Below are positions 24,326-33,158 of a stretch of 51,177 nucleotides of DNA, in pieces. The stretch is from an uncultured bacterium (GTDB taxonomy: Bacteria > Verrucomicrobiota > Lentisphaeria > Oligosphaerales > Oligosphaeraceae). Positions within the stretch are counted from its first letter, which is position 1, and each line of letters opens with the position of its first letter. Where the stretch lies: positions 1-51,177 of the forward strand of contig CACYQT010000016.1 in the NCBI GenBank assembly GCA_902776645.1, in the 5' to 3' direction. The notes under the pieces are model-generated. The model did no database searches, was not told the origin of the DNA, and saw only the letters and a list, made by a program, of their open reading frames with translations. The position numbers were made by a program, and so were the translations under genes.

Positions 24326-26137
24326 TTAATTGATGTCTTTCTGTAGTGTTCCGCCTTGGTTGTATTTTTGGTTGTTGGGCAGGCCTCGTTGGCCCGTCCC
24401 TTTCTTCATAAGTTCTTTCAATTCATCAAGATACTTTTCATAGACGGAGCGCGGCAGCGATTGGTGGCGGCGGCAGATGTCCGCCGCCATGCCGACGACT
24501 TCGCCGAGCATGCCTGTTGTGCGCATGACGCGTGTCGTTCCCAACGCGATGTGGGTGACGCTGATGTTGCGGCCCGCCATGAAAAGATTGTCCGTGTTGC
24601 AGGAATAAAGGCAGCGGTAGGGCACGGGATACGGATAGATGTTCTGATGCTTCGCGATGGATTTGAATTCGCGTTCGGGAAAATGCTCCGTGTTTTTCGG
24701 ATCCGGATAGTGGAGGTCGATGGACCACGTCGTGGCGGCGGTGCCGTCTTCGTAGATTTTCTGTTCGCGCAAGTCGTTCTCCGTCAAGACGTAGTCGCCA
24801 ATCAGACGGCGTGATTCGCGTTTCCCCGCGATGTAGGCGACCCAGTCCAACGAACGTGTACGGTATGGTTCATTGTTCGGTAGATGGTTTTTCAGGTAGC
24901 TCCAATTGGAATAGACGACGAGCAGGCCGTAGTCGCGGATCCGTTCAAAATCGTTGATTTGGTCAAAATTCATGCCGGTCTCCCATGTCCATTCGCCCAT
25001 GGTGACCTTTTCGCAGGATTGGTCGTTGAATTCAAGCCCATAGGAGAATTCGGGGAAGGAAGTCTCTGTCTTGCAGTCCTTTGAATACCATTGGACGGAC
25101 GAACCCATCGTCAGTTTGTCGCCTTTTTCAGGAGCTCCCGGTTCGTTGAATTCGTCTCTCGCCTCGCGCCCCATGCGGTAGTCCGCTTTCGCCAGATAAC
25201 CGACGGTCCCGTCGCCTGTGCAGTCCGCGAAGAGCGGCGCCGTGAAGGCGATGTCAAATCCTGTCTCGATATGTCGGGCGATGACGGATTCGATGCGGCG
25301 GTCGTCCATGATGACGGAGCGGACATGGTAGTTCGGGAAGAGGGTGATGTTTTTTTCGGCGGCGACGAACGCCGCCTTCTTTTCGTCTTCATATTGCGTG
25401 GCCGGTTTGGCGTTGCCGCCGTTCAATGGGCCGAATTCCTTCAGCAGGTTGCCGAGCTCCGGATAGGGGCCGATGGAGATGCGGCCGCCGAGATGGACGC
25501 GCACTTCGGAACTGTTGCAGCCGCCAAGAATGGGGCGGTCGTTGATGAGCGCGACACGGCAGCCGAGCCGTGCGGCGGAGACGGCCGCGCAGATGCCTGC
25601 GATGCCGCCACCGCAGACGACGAAATCGAATTCGCCTGCGGGAGCAGGCGGTCGAGGCACGGGGCGGATGGTCGGCGGATTGGAGGTCGTCGTGAGGCAG
25701 ACGGCGTCGCAGCGTCCGTCGAAGCCTGTCAAGTCATGCAGGGCGATGGTGGTTTTTCCGGCGGGAATGACGACGGTTCCCGCTATTTGCCATTCCCATG
25801 ACTTGCCGCGACAACCGAGAACGGTCGGCAGAAGTTCGCCGTTGACAGCGATTTGGAAACGGCCAGGGCCTTCCTTGTCCGTCCATGGCGACGTCCAGTT
25901 GTAGGTGTGGGCCCAGACAAAGTACGTTCCCGCCGTCTTGACGTTCAGCTGCCCGACGGCGTCTTCGACAGGCTTGCCCATGCCGTGGGCAAGCAGGTAG
26001 GGCGAGCCCATGAAGTCCATGAACTGCTGATCGACGACCCAGCCGCCTTTCTGCGAAAACTGCTCTGTTTCAATCCAGAGTTCGGAAGCCGCTAGGGAGA
26101 GTCCCATGAGCATTGTGCTGGCAAGATGAAATTTCAT
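24326..26137 (-). CDS. Exported FAD-dependent oxidoreductase (FAD_oxidored family)
   Basis: Product is 603 residues from the ATG at 26137, which begins a signal peptide (MKFHLASTMLMGLSLAASE). Residues about 20-165 form a beta-sandwich front domain (WIETEQFSQKGGWVVDQQF; GKTTIALHDLTGFDGRCD), then the FAD Rossmann motif FDFVVCGGGIAGICAAVSAARLG begins near residue 170, with ADCTGDGTVGYLAKADYRMG and a C-terminal FMAGRNISVTHIALGTTRVM typical of FAD_oxidored (PF12831) proteins. This family is abundant in Lentisphaerae, Planctomycetes and Bacteroidetes and is found with glycoside hydrolases; substrates are largely unknown. It is divergent from the GH43 gene and upstream of the SGNH hydrolase. Confidence 0.9.
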   Translation of the reverse strand: MKFHLASTMLMGLSLAASELWIETEQFSQKGGWVVDQQFMDFMGSPYLLAHGMGKPVEDAVGQLNVKTAGTYFVWAHTYNWTSPWTDKEGPGRFQIAVNGELLPTVLGCRGKSWEWQIAGTVVIPAGKTTIALHDLTGFDGRCDAVCLTTTSNPPTIRPVPRPPAPAGEFDFVVCGGGIAGICAAVSAARLGCRVALINDRPILGGCNSSEVRVHLGGRISIGPYPELGNLLKEFGPLNGGNAKPATQYEDEKKAAFVAAEKNITLFPNYHVRSVIMDDRRIESVIARHIETGFDIAFTAPLFADCTGDGTVGYLAKADYRMGREARDEFNEPGAPEKGDKLTMGSSVQWYSKDCKTETSFPEFSYGLEFNDQSCEKVTMGEWTWETGMNFDQINDFERIRDYGLLVVYSNWSYLKNHLPNNEPYRTRSLDWVAYIAGKRESRRLIGDYVLTENDLREQKIYEDGTAATTWSIDLHYPDPKNTEHFPEREFKSIAKHQNIYPYPVPYRCLYSCNTDNLFMAGRNISVTHIALGTTRVMRTTGMLGEVVGMAADICRRHQSLPRSVYEKYLDELKELMKKGTGQRGLPNNQKYNQGGTLQKDIN

Positions 26138-26236
26138 GATGATGTTTTTTGGGGTGTTTAATTGATTTTCAGATAAAACAAGATTAGAATATATCTGCAT
26201 TTTCGTTTCAAATCAACTAAAAACAGGAGAACTCCC

Positions 26237-27187
26237 ATGAAATCATGCGCTTTGCTGCCGTTGTCGCTGCTGTGTCTGTCCATCGTCCAGGCGGATTTGT
26301 CTGCCGAACCGCGCCGCGTGCCGTTCGCCGATCCGTTCATTTTGTATTATGACGGCATGTACTATGCCTACGGAACGGATTCCCCAAATGGTATCGCCGT
26401 CATGTCGTCGAAGGATCTGAAAGTCTGGACGCGTGGGGTGGGCCGTTCGAAAGAGAAACTGGCGTTGCACAAAGACGATTCATACGGCGAAAGATGGTTC
26501 TGGGCGCCGGAAGTCTATGAAGTGAAAGGCAAATTCCATATGTATTATTCGGCGGATGAACATGTCTGCGTCGCCGTGGCGGACCATCCGTTGGGACCGT
26601 TCGTCCAGCCAGACAAAAAGCCGTTCTTCCCAAATGAGAAGACTATTGACAACACGCTGTTTATCGATGACGATGGTAAACCCTACATGTTCTTCGACCG
26701 CTTTTTTAACGGCTTGCAAATTTGGAGCGTCGAATTGGAGGACGACCTTCTCCATGCGAAGCCTGAATCATATCGCTACTGCATCCGCGCCTACCAGCCG
26801 TGGGAACGCAAGGCGGGGTCAGTCAATGAAGGCTGTTTCGTCATGAAATATAAAGGTCGCTACTACATGACGTATTCCGGCAACGGCTACACCAGCCAGG
26901 ACTACGGCATCGGTTGCGCCGTGGCGGACAATATCGGTGGTTTGTGGAAGAAGTACGACCACAATCCGATCTTCCAACGCGTTGGCGGGTTGGTCGGCGT
27001 CGGCCATCATTCGTTCTTCAAGGATAAGGACGGCAAGCTGCGCATCGTGTTCCATGCCCACCATACGACGACGAAAATCCATCCTCGCGACATGTACATC
27101 GGCACGGCATGGTTCAAGGAAGAAGAAGGAAAGGTTCCTGAACTCGTTATCAGCCAGGAATTTATCACACCTGTCATCGGCGAGTGA
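26237..27187 (+). CDS. Exported glycoside hydrolase, GH43-like
   Basis: Product is 316 residues with a signal peptide (MKSCALLPLSLLCLSIVQA). It has the five-bladed propeller pattern of clan GH-F: the catalytic base Asp in FADPFILYYDGMYYAYGT, a WAPEVYEVKGKFHMYYS blade, the pKa-setting Asp in DNTLFIDDDGKPYMFF, the acid Glu in SVNEGCFVMKYKGRYYMTYS and a late VGHHSFFKDKDGKLRIVFHAH. GH43 enzymes cleave arabinose or xylose side chains and related links; the exact specificity cannot be told. GGAGA stands 7 bases before the ATG. It is divergent from the FAD oxidoreductase, with 99 bp between. Confidence 0.92.
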   Translation: MKSCALLPLSLLCLSIVQADLSAEPRRVPFADPFILYYDGMYYAYGTDSPNGIAVMSSKDLKVWTRGVGRSKEKLALHKDDSYGERWFWAPEVYEVKGKFHMYYSADEHVCVAVADHPLGPFVQPDKKPFFPNEKTIDNTLFIDDDGKPYMFFDRFFNGLQIWSVELEDDLLHAKPESYRYCIRAYQPWERKAGSVNEGCFVMKYKGRYYMTYSGNGYTSQDYGIGCAVADNIGGLWKKYDHNPIFQRVGGLVGVGHHSFFKDKDGKLRIVFHAHHTTTKIHPRDMYIGTAWFKEEEGKVPELVISQEFITPVIGE

Positions 27188-27239
27188 GACAGCGAAAATC
27201 GCTTTGCCCATTTAGTCCCTTTAGTCGTTTCTGCCGCTT

Positions 27240-28574
27240 ATGTCCTTTGAAAACAGCCTGCTTCACCTTGTGCATGACTTCCTGCAACGGAAGGATGTGC
27301 ATGGCCGCGTATTCGTTGGCTTCAGCGGCGGCGCGGACAGCACGGCGTTGCTTCTGCTGTTGTCGCAGGCTGGGCTGGAAGTGACCGCCGTGCATTTCCA
27401 GCATGGCCTCCGTGGCGCCGCCGCCGAGGCGGACGCCGTTTGGTGCGAACAGTTCTGCTTGGCACGGAACATCCGTTTCCTCCGCGAAAATCTCGCCGTG
27501 CCGTCGAATCGCCTCCGCGGCGAAAGCGTGGAGGAGGCCGCCCGCCGCCTGCGGCTGGAGGCGTGGCGCCGTCTGGCAAACGCCGATGGCGATGTTGTCT
27601 TTCTTGCGCATCATGCGGACGACGCTTTGGAGGATTTGTTGTTGCGATTGGCCCGCGGAGGCAACTGCACGGGGCTGACGGGCCTTCGTGACGAGCGATT
27701 TATCGATGGTGTGCGTTTTCTGCGGCCGTTGCTGGACATCCGCAAAGAACAATTGGAGGATTTTCTTCGGTCGCAAGGCGTTACAGATTGGCGGCTGGAT
27801 GCGACGAATGATGACAGTGCCTATCGCCGCAACGCCGTCCGCAACGAACTGCTGCCGTTGATGCGTCGCATTTTCGATGGCGACGGCGGCCTCCGCCAGT
27901 CGCTTCGCGTCCTGCGGCAGGATGCGGACTATTTGGAGACGCAGGCGGAGGATGCGTTTAAGCGACTGACGGATTTGGCAAGCTGGCGAAATATTCCGTC
28001 GGCCTTGCTGCCGCGCGTGTTGCGGATATGGATTCAATCAAAGACGGGAAAGGATGACCTGCCTGCCCGTACGACGGTTGAACGGTTGGCTGTGGAACTG
28101 CAACGCTTCAGCGGCCATCCCGTGGAATTCATGACGGAAAGCGGCTGGCGGCTGCGGTTGACCAGAGGCGGCATGGAGTTGTTGCAAGGTGAAGCGAAAG
28201 AATCGTCTGAAACGGAACGGCCTGTTGTGGAATGGCGTTGGCGTGAACAGCCTGTCATCCATTGGAACGGCTATGTTTTGAGAATCGGCGGCGAAAACGG
28301 CGAACGTTTCGCCGCAAAATCACTGCCGGACGTATTAACGGTGCGTTCCTGGCGGGCTGGCGACCGCATGATTCCATTCGGCCAGACGAAAGCGAAAAAA
28401 CTGCAAGATATTTTTTCCGACGCGAAAATCCCGCGTGAAAAACGACATCGTCTGCCGCTTGTCTGCGCGGATGACACGATAATTTGGGTGCCCGGCGTCC
28501 GCCGGGCGGAATTCGGGCGTGTCACGCAGGGGGAAGATGCCGTGGTGATTTCTTGTGAAAAACTAGAAGCCTAG
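27240..28574 (+). CDS. tilS: tRNA(Ile)-lysidine synthase
   Basis: Product is 444 residues, full length. The PP-loop ATP pyrophosphatase motif SGGADST is at about residues 29-35, followed by VTAVHFQHGLRG, AHHADDALEDLLLRLARG and LRPLLDIRKEQLEDFL, all typical of TilS. The C-terminal substrate-binding domain follows, with RSWRAGDRMIPFGQTKAKKLQDIFSDAKIPR near the end. The enzyme converts C34 of the CAT-anticodon tRNA-Ile to lysidine so that it reads AUA. The gene begins 52 bp after GH43 and is closed by a terminator. Confidence 0.95.
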   Translation: MSFENSLLHLVHDFLQRKDVHGRVFVGFSGGADSTALLLLLSQAGLEVTAVHFQHGLRGAAAEADAVWCEQFCLARNIRFLRENLAVPSNRLRGESVEEAARRLRLEAWRRLANADGDVVFLAHHADDALEDLLLRLARGGNCTGLTGLRDERFIDGVRFLRPLLDIRKEQLEDFLRSQGVTDWRLDATNDDSAYRRNAVRNELLPLMRRIFDGDGGLRQSLRVLRQDADYLETQAEDAFKRLTDLASWRNIPSALLPRVLRIWIQSKTGKDDLPARTTVERLAVELQRFSGHPVEFMTESGWRLRLTRGGMELLQGEAKESSETERPVVEWRWREQPVIHWNGYVLRIGGENGERFAAKSLPDVLTVRSWRAGDRMIPFGQTKAKKLQDIFSDAKIPREKRHRLPLVCADDTIIWVPGVRRAEFGRVTQGEDAVVISCEKLEA

Positions 28575-28601
28575 TAGCCTAGAAATCTAGAAGCCTAGAA
28601 G
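28562..28601. repeat. CTAGAAGC-like repeats behind tilS
   Basis: Four or five imperfect copies of CTAGAAGC / CTAGTAGC fill the short space between the tilS stop and its terminator. It is another short tandem array unrelated in sequence to the others in the window. Confidence 0.6.
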
Positions 28602-28640
28602 AAAAAAAGCTCCCCGCCTCAGCGAAGCGGGGAGCTTTTG
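28602..28640. terminator. Bidirectional terminator between tilS and pta
   Basis: AAAAAGCTCCCCGC pairs with GCGGGGAGCTTTT around a nine-base loop, with an A-run before and a T-run after, so it serves the convergent tilS and pta transcripts. Confidence 0.9.
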
Positions 28641-28662
28641 CAATTATAAGGTAATCAGCAGA

Positions 28663-29679
28663 TTAGCAGCAGAGGGCCTGGCAGGCCGTGATGGTGGCGA
28701 CGCCGGCGATGTCTTCGGCGGAGCAGCCGCGGGACAGGTCGTTGACGGGCTTCGCAAGACCTTGCAGGATCGGGCCGTAGGCTTCGGCCTTGGCGAGGCG
28801 CTGCGTCATCTTGTAGCAGATGTTGCCGCAGTTCAGATCCGGGAAGATCAAAATGTTGGCTTTGCCTTCGACGGGGCTGCCGGGGGCCTTCTGGGCGGCG
28901 ACTTTCGGAACGAGGGCCGCGTCGGCCTGCAGTTCGCCGTCAACGATGGCGTCGATGCCGAGTTCGGCGACGCGGGCCTTCGTCATTTCCGTGGCCTGGG
29001 CCATCTTGTCGACGAGTTCGCCGGCGGCGCTGCCTTTCGTGGAGTAGCAGAGGAAGGCGAGGCGGGGCTGCGTGCCGATCAAGGCCTGGTGGGACTTGAT
29101 GGTGGCGATGGCGATATCGACGAGGCCGGCCGCGTCCGGATTCGGATTGACGCCGCAGTCGGCGAAGATCAGCGTGTCGTCGCCGGCGGGGGAGGGCGTG
29201 GCGAGGTCCATCAGGAAGCAGCTGGAGGCCGTCTTGATGCCTTTGGCGGTGCCGATGCAGTTGAAGGCGGAGCGGAGCATGTCGGCCGTGGAGGCGATGG
29301 AGCCGGCGACCATGCCGTTGGCCAAGCCTTTGTTGACCATGAGGTTGCCGAAGAAGAGGCGGTTGGCGGTCTTCTTGAGGGATTCCTCTTCCGTCATGCC
29401 TTTGGCCTTGCGGCGTTCGAGCAGGATGGCGGCCAAGTCGTTGAAATAGGGGGCCTTCGTCCAGTCGATGATTTCGACGTCGTTGTTGCCGCAGAAGCAG
29501 ATGCCTTCGGCGGATGTCTTGAGTTCATCGGGCGTGGCGAGGATTTTGACTTTGGCGAGCTTGCGCTCCGTGATGATTTTGGCGGCTTTGATGACGCGCG
29601 GGTCATGGCCTTCGGGGAGGACGAGGGTGAGGTTGGCGGCGGCCGCTTTCGGCAGAAGTTTTTCCATCAAACCGGACAT
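28663..29679 (-). CDS. pta: Phosphate acetyltransferase
   Basis: Product is 338 residues, the short catalytic form without regulatory N-terminal domains. Marks of the family: LVLPEGHDPRVIKAAKII near the start, GNLMVNKGLANGMVAGSIASTADMLR in the middle, FADCGVNPNPDAAGLVDIAIA and ANILIFPDLNCGNICYKMTQRLAKAEAYGPILQGL near the end. It makes acetyl phosphate from acetyl-CoA. A ribosome site AAAGGAG lies 9 bases upstream, and the gene follows ackA by 64 bp on the same strand, so the pair forms the acetate/ATP branch of fermentation. Confidence 0.96.
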   Translation of the reverse strand: MSGLMEKLLPKAAAANLTLVLPEGHDPRVIKAAKIITERKLAKVKILATPDELKTSAEGICFCGNNDVEIIDWTKAPYFNDLAAILLERRKAKGMTEEESLKKTANRLFFGNLMVNKGLANGMVAGSIASTADMLRSAFNCIGTAKGIKTASSCFLMDLATPSPAGDDTLIFADCGVNPNPDAAGLVDIAIATIKSHQALIGTQPRLAFLCYSTKGSAAGELVDKMAQATEMTKARVAELGIDAIVDGELQADAALVPKVAAQKAPGSPVEGKANILIFPDLNCGNICYKMTQRLAKAEAYGPILQGLAKPVNDLSRGCSAEDIAGVATITACQALCC

Positions 29680-29743
29680 TGTGAAATCTCCTTTGTGATT
29701 GTCTTATATATTTAATGTAAAGGGAAAAAACGGTTTCAGGCAA

Positions 29744-30937
29744 TTATTTGGCGGTGAGCTTGACGGTTTCCATGGCGATCATCAGCTCTTCGTTCGTCGG
29801 CGTGACGACGAGCTTGAACTTGGAGTCGGGCTTGGAGAAGACGACCTGCTTGCCGCGGCAGTTGTTGGCCTCTTCGTCGAAGGTGGCACCGAGGACGGCG
29901 AGTTTCTGGGCGATGATCTTGCGGGTGTTGATGCCGTTTTCGCCGATGCCGCCGGTGAAGGAGATGGCGTCGCAGCCGCCGAGGAGGAGGTAGTAGCCGC
30001 CGATGTAGTGGGTCAGGCGGTGGATGAACATGTCATAGGCTTCCTTGGCGTTCTTGTCGCCGTTGTCGCGGGCGGCCTCGATGTCGCGCATGTCGCTGGA
30101 AATTCCGGAGACGCCGAGGAAGCCGCTCTTCTTGTTCATCATGGTGTCCATCTGCTCGGCGGTCATGCCGGTCATCTTCATGAGGAAGGGGACGACGGCG
30201 GGGTCCATGTCGCCGCAGCGCGTGCCCATGACGAGGCCCATCAGAGGCGTGAGACCCATGGACGTGTCGACGACTTTGCCGCCTTTGACGGCGCACAGCG
30301 AGCTGCCGTTGCCGAGGTGGCAGTTGATGATCTTCGCCTTGGCGGGATCGAGGCCGAGGAATTCGCAGGTGTTGTAATAGACGAATTTATGGCTGGTGCC
30401 ATGGAAGCCGTATTTGCGGACGGAGTACTTTTCATAGTATTCGCGCGGAATGGCGTACATGTAGGCTTCGGGGCCCATCGTCTGATGGAAGGCCGTGTCG
30501 AAGACGGCGACGTTCGGGACGCCGGGGAAGACCTGTTCGCAGGCTTCGATGCCGCCGAGGTTGGCGGGGTTGTGGAGCGGCCCCAGCGGGATGCAGGCGC
30601 GGATGCCGTCTTTCACGGCTTCATTGACGACGATCGGGGCCGTGTATTTCATGCCGCCATGGAGGACGCGGTGGCCGATGGCCTCGACTTCGGAAAGGCT
30701 CTTCAGGACGCCGTTCTGCGGGTTGACCAGTTTGTCGCAGACGGACTTGAGGGCTTCGCTGTGGTTCTTGATGGTCAGGATCTCCTCGAACTTCTCGCCT
30801 TTGGGCTGGTAGACCATTTTGGGATTGTCCATGCCGATGCGTTCGACGAGGCCTTTGGCGAGGATGGACTTGTCCGTCATGTCGAACAGGGTGAATTTAA
30901 GGGAAGAGCTGCCGGAGTTGATGACCAGGACTTTCAC
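29744..30937 (-). CDS. ackA: Acetate kinase
   Basis: Product is 397 residues from the GTG at 30937; the frame is open for another 100 codons, but VKVLVINSGSSSLKFTLF is the true family start and AGGAG lies 8 bases before the GTG. Other motifs: HRVLHGG, AVFDTAFHQTM, RKYGFHGTSHKFV, CHLGNGSSL, DTSMGLTPLMGLVMGTRCGDMDP and FTGGIGENG. It turns acetyl phosphate and ADP into acetate and ATP. First gene of the ackA-pta operon with its own promoter upstream. Confidence 0.97.
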   Translation of the reverse strand: MKVLVINSGSSSLKFTLFDMTDKSILAKGLVERIGMDNPKMVYQPKGEKFEEILTIKNHSEALKSVCDKLVNPQNGVLKSLSEVEAIGHRVLHGGMKYTAPIVVNEAVKDGIRACIPLGPLHNPANLGGIEACEQVFPGVPNVAVFDTAFHQTMGPEAYMYAIPREYYEKYSVRKYGFHGTSHKFVYYNTCEFLGLDPAKAKIINCHLGNGSSLCAVKGGKVVDTSMGLTPLMGLVMGTRCGDMDPAVVPFLMKMTGMTAEQMDTMMNKKSGFLGVSGISSDMRDIEAARDNGDKNAKEAYDMFIHRLTHYIGGYYLLLGGCDAISFTGGIGENGINTRKIIAQKLAVLGATFDEEANNCRGKQVVFSKPDSKFKLVVTPTNEELMIAMETVKLTAK

Positions 30938-31028
30938 GTTGAGACTCCTTGATGGTTGTGTGGATGGGGCGTCCGTCCGGGAGGCGTCCGCCGGGAAACG
31001 ATGTTTTATGGTAAAAATCAAATCTATT

Positions 31029-31057
31029 ACTATATTATAAATAATACCGATATTCAA
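31029..31057 (-). promoter_or_regulatory. Promoter of ackA-pta
   Basis: On the minus strand TTGAAT (31057-31052) and TATAGT (31034-31029) are spaced by 17 bases, about 90 bases before the ackA start. The surrounding sequence is AT-rich, which also fits a promoter. Confidence 0.65.
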
Positions 31058-31112
31058 GCCATTGGGGTAAAATAAGGCGGTTGGGCGTGAAAAAATGCGC
31101 AAAGGACTTGAC

Positions 31113-31871
31113 ATGTTGAAAATACAATGTACATTAATCGTTCTACTGGTTTTGTCGCCCCTTTTTAGCTCGGGGGAACCCCAGGCACCTGTCGTCTTGG
31201 AAGAGATGAAGGTCGCGAGGGAAGCTGCCGAGCGGCGCGCCATCCAGCTGGAGGCGGAAGTCTCGCGGTTGAAGAAGGATCTGGACAGGATTCGGTCAAG
31301 CTACGCGAACCTCTACCTGGAGAGCCATTCGAGCATCGAACGGCTTCGGCGGATGGAGTTGCGGGCGGCGCAGATGCTGCGCCAGAAGGAAGGCGGAGAG
31401 CTTGAGAAGGTTTCGGAAGAGGCGCTTGAGGCGCTGGAAATCGCCGGCAAAAGGCAGCTGGCGGTGGAACGGAGCCTTTCAGAGTTTGAGCAGGCTTTGG
31501 CGACAATACTGGATGTGCTGCGGCCAAGCGACGCAATGCGTCGTCAGCTGACCAGCCGTCTGCAGGCCCTGCGGGGCGCTGTGGAGGAAAGTCTGAAACC
31601 CATGTCGGTAGTCGCAGGGCGAGGCGTGGGCGAGACAACTGGGCAGGGTTGCGGCGTTGTCGCGGTCAACGAGAAGCTGGACATCGTCCTGCTGGACCGT
31701 GGCAGTCGGCATGGAATTCGTCCCGGAAGTTGCTTCAGCTTGAAGCGCGGCGAGACGCCGGTGGCCCGGTTCAAGGTCATCGAAGTCCGCGGCGAGGCGA
31801 GCGCGGCGGTCCTGCTGGAGGGCAGCGCCCGCGATGTTGCGGTCGGCAGCATCGTGATGCCGGACGAATGA
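31113..31871 (+). CDS. Exported coiled-coil protein of unknown function
   Basis: Product is 252 residues from the ATG at 31113, preferred to one at 31095 because AAAGGA stands 6 bases upstream. A signal peptide (MLKIQCTLIVLLVLSPLFSS) is followed by a coiled coil (EEMKVAREAAERRAIQLEAE up to about residue 125) and a small C-terminal beta domain with DIVLLDRGSRHGIRPGSCF and an ending AVGSIVMPDE, a pattern seen in bacterial periplasmic proteins with a FlgT/OB-like or hybrid-motif end. It lies between ackA (divergent) and the ribosomal cluster, 104 bp upstream of rplV. Exact function not recognised. Confidence 0.7.
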   Translation: MLKIQCTLIVLLVLSPLFSSGEPQAPVVLEEMKVAREAAERRAIQLEAEVSRLKKDLDRIRSSYANLYLESHSSIERLRRMELRAAQMLRQKEGGELEKVSEEALEALEIAGKRQLAVERSLSEFEQALATILDVLRPSDAMRRQLTSRLQALRGAVEESLKPMSVVAGRGVGETTGQGCGVVAVNEKLDIVLLDRGSRHGIRPGSCFSLKRGETPVARFKVIEVRGEASAAVLLEGSARDVAVGSIVMPDE

Positions 31872-31932
31872 ACGGCGATTGACGGTAAAATGAAATGGTT
31901 TGGTCATGGGAGCCAGGCTCCGGATCCGGTGG

Positions 31933-31957
31933 ATTCGGGCAAAGCATGGCCCCGAAT
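31933..31957 (+). promoter_or_regulatory. Hairpin in the rplV leader
   Basis: ATTCGGG (31933-31939) pairs with CCCGAAT (31951-31957) around an 11-base loop, 10 bases before the AAGGAAATAGG ribosome site of rplV. Since the first gene of the ribosomal operon here is rplV, this is a candidate autoregulatory leader, or an attenuator of read-through from the upstream gene. No further support. Confidence 0.4.
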
Positions 31958-31975
31958 GAGCAAGGAAATAGGAAA

Positions 31976-32317
31976 ATGGAAAAGTTAGCAGTCACGAAAC
32001 AGGTACGGATTTCCCCGTACAAGGCTCGTGAGGTCGCCCGCCTGATCCAGGGCAAGGGCGCCGTCGAGGCCTTGAACATGGTGAGCCTGATACCTCGCAA
32101 GGCCGCTCGTCTGATCGAAAAGACGCTGAAATCGGCCATCGCCAATGCGGAAAACGACGAGAAGGCGGGCGTTGATCGCAACCGTCTCATCGTGAAGGAA
32201 GCGTTGATTGGCGAAGGTCCGACGCTGAAGCGTTTCATTCCGAAGGCGCGTGGTTCAGCGGGTCACATCAGGAAACGCACCAGCCACATTCGCATTGTGG
32301 TAACGGACGAGGCATAA
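31976..32317 (+). CDS. rplV: 50S ribosomal protein L22
   Basis: Product is 113 residues from the ATG at 31976, the normal length; the upstream extension is ignored since AAGGAAATAGG precedes this start. Family marks: VRISPYKAREVARLIQGK, KSAIANAENDEKAGVD and the terminal hairpin region FIPKARGSAGHIRKRTSHI, which lines the exit tunnel. It opens the ribosomal cluster of this window; the usual upstream genes rpsJ, rplC, rplD, rplW, rplB and rpsS are absent. Confidence 0.97.
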   Translation: MEKLAVTKQVRISPYKAREVARLIQGKGAVEALNMVSLIPRKAARLIEKTLKSAIANAENDEKAGVDRNRLIVKEALIGEGPTLKRFIPKARGSAGHIRKRTSHIRIVVTDEA

Positions 32318-32333
32318 GTAGCAGGAGATCATC

Positions 32334-33158
32334 GTGGGTCAAAAAGTAAATCCGATAGGGTTTCGTCTTCCGGTAACAAAAGACTGGAAATCCCGCTGGT
32401 TCGCCCGCAAGGCCCAATTCGGGCCGTTGCTGCAGGAGGACCTGAAGATTCGGGAGAAACTGACGAAAGAATTGTCCGGCGCGGCAGTGAGCAAGATTGT
32501 GATCGAGCGCTTTGCGAAGCGCGTTCGCGTCACGATCTTCACGGGGCGCCCTGGCATCATCATGTCCGGCAAGTTCGCCGCACCGGTCGTCGCGAAGAAG
32601 GCTGATGCAGCGGCAGCGGCTCCGGCCGCCGCCCCCGCCGCCGAAGGCGGAGCGAAAGGCGAACAGCGCGCGAAGCGCGGCGCGGGCCTTGACAAGATCA
32701 AGGAAATCCTCGCCAAGATCGTCGGCGACAAGGAAGTGCTGGTCGAAGTGAAGGAAATCCGCTGCGTGGAAGTCGACGCGCAGCTGGTCAGCGAGACGGT
32801 TGCGCAGCAGCTGGTGAAGCGTGTCGCGTTCCGCCGTGCGATGAAGCGCGCCATCCAGACCGCCATGGAAAGCGGTGCGGAAGGCATCAAGATTCGTTGC
32901 GCGGGCCGTCTGAACGGCGCCGAGCTTGCCCGTACCGAGCAGTACAAGGAAGGCAAGGTTCCGCTTCATACGTTGCGTGCCAATATTGATTACGGTTTCT
33001 CCGAAGCCCATACCCTCGCTGGTCTGATCGGAGTGAAAGTTTGGATTTGCAAGCCCCAAAATTGGGAGGACACTAAAAATGCCAATGATGCCAAAACGCG
33101 TAGAACATCGAAAGGTACAGCGCGGGTCCCGGGCGGGAATCGCAAGCAGCAGCAATAA
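32334..33158 (+). CDS. rpsC: 30S ribosomal protein S3 with insertion in the KH domain
   Basis: Product is 274 residues, about 50 more than usual, from a GTG. Start [12 protein letters not shown] and the end region [22 protein letters not shown] are typical. In the KH domain the stretch ITIxxxRPGIIxG is present as [11 protein letters not shown], but the GxxG loop and following helix ([13 protein letters not shown]) are separated by about 36 extra residues (77-113) rich in Ala, Pro and Lys. A 30-residue C-terminal extension runs into the L16 gene in another frame. S3 shapes the mRNA entry site. Confidence 0.95.
   Translation: MGQKVNPIGFRLPVTKDWKSRWFARKAQFGPLLQEDLKIREKLTKELSGAAVSKIVIERFAKRVRVTIFTGRPGIIMSGKFAAPVVAKKADAAAAAPAAAPAAEGGAKGEQRAKRGAGLDKIKEILAKIVGDKEVLVEVKEIRCVEVDAQLVSETVAQQLVKRVAFRRAMKRAIQTAMESGAEGIKIRCAGRLNGAELARTEQYKEGKVPLHTLRANIDYGFSEAHTLAGLIGVKVWICKPQNWEDTKNANDAKTRRTSKGTARVPGGNRKQQQ

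Noticed and set aside
30938..31243. N-terminal extension of acetate kinase
   Set aside because: The extra 102 codons cover the promoter and the opposite gene start; the GTG with AGGAG gives the exact family N-terminus.
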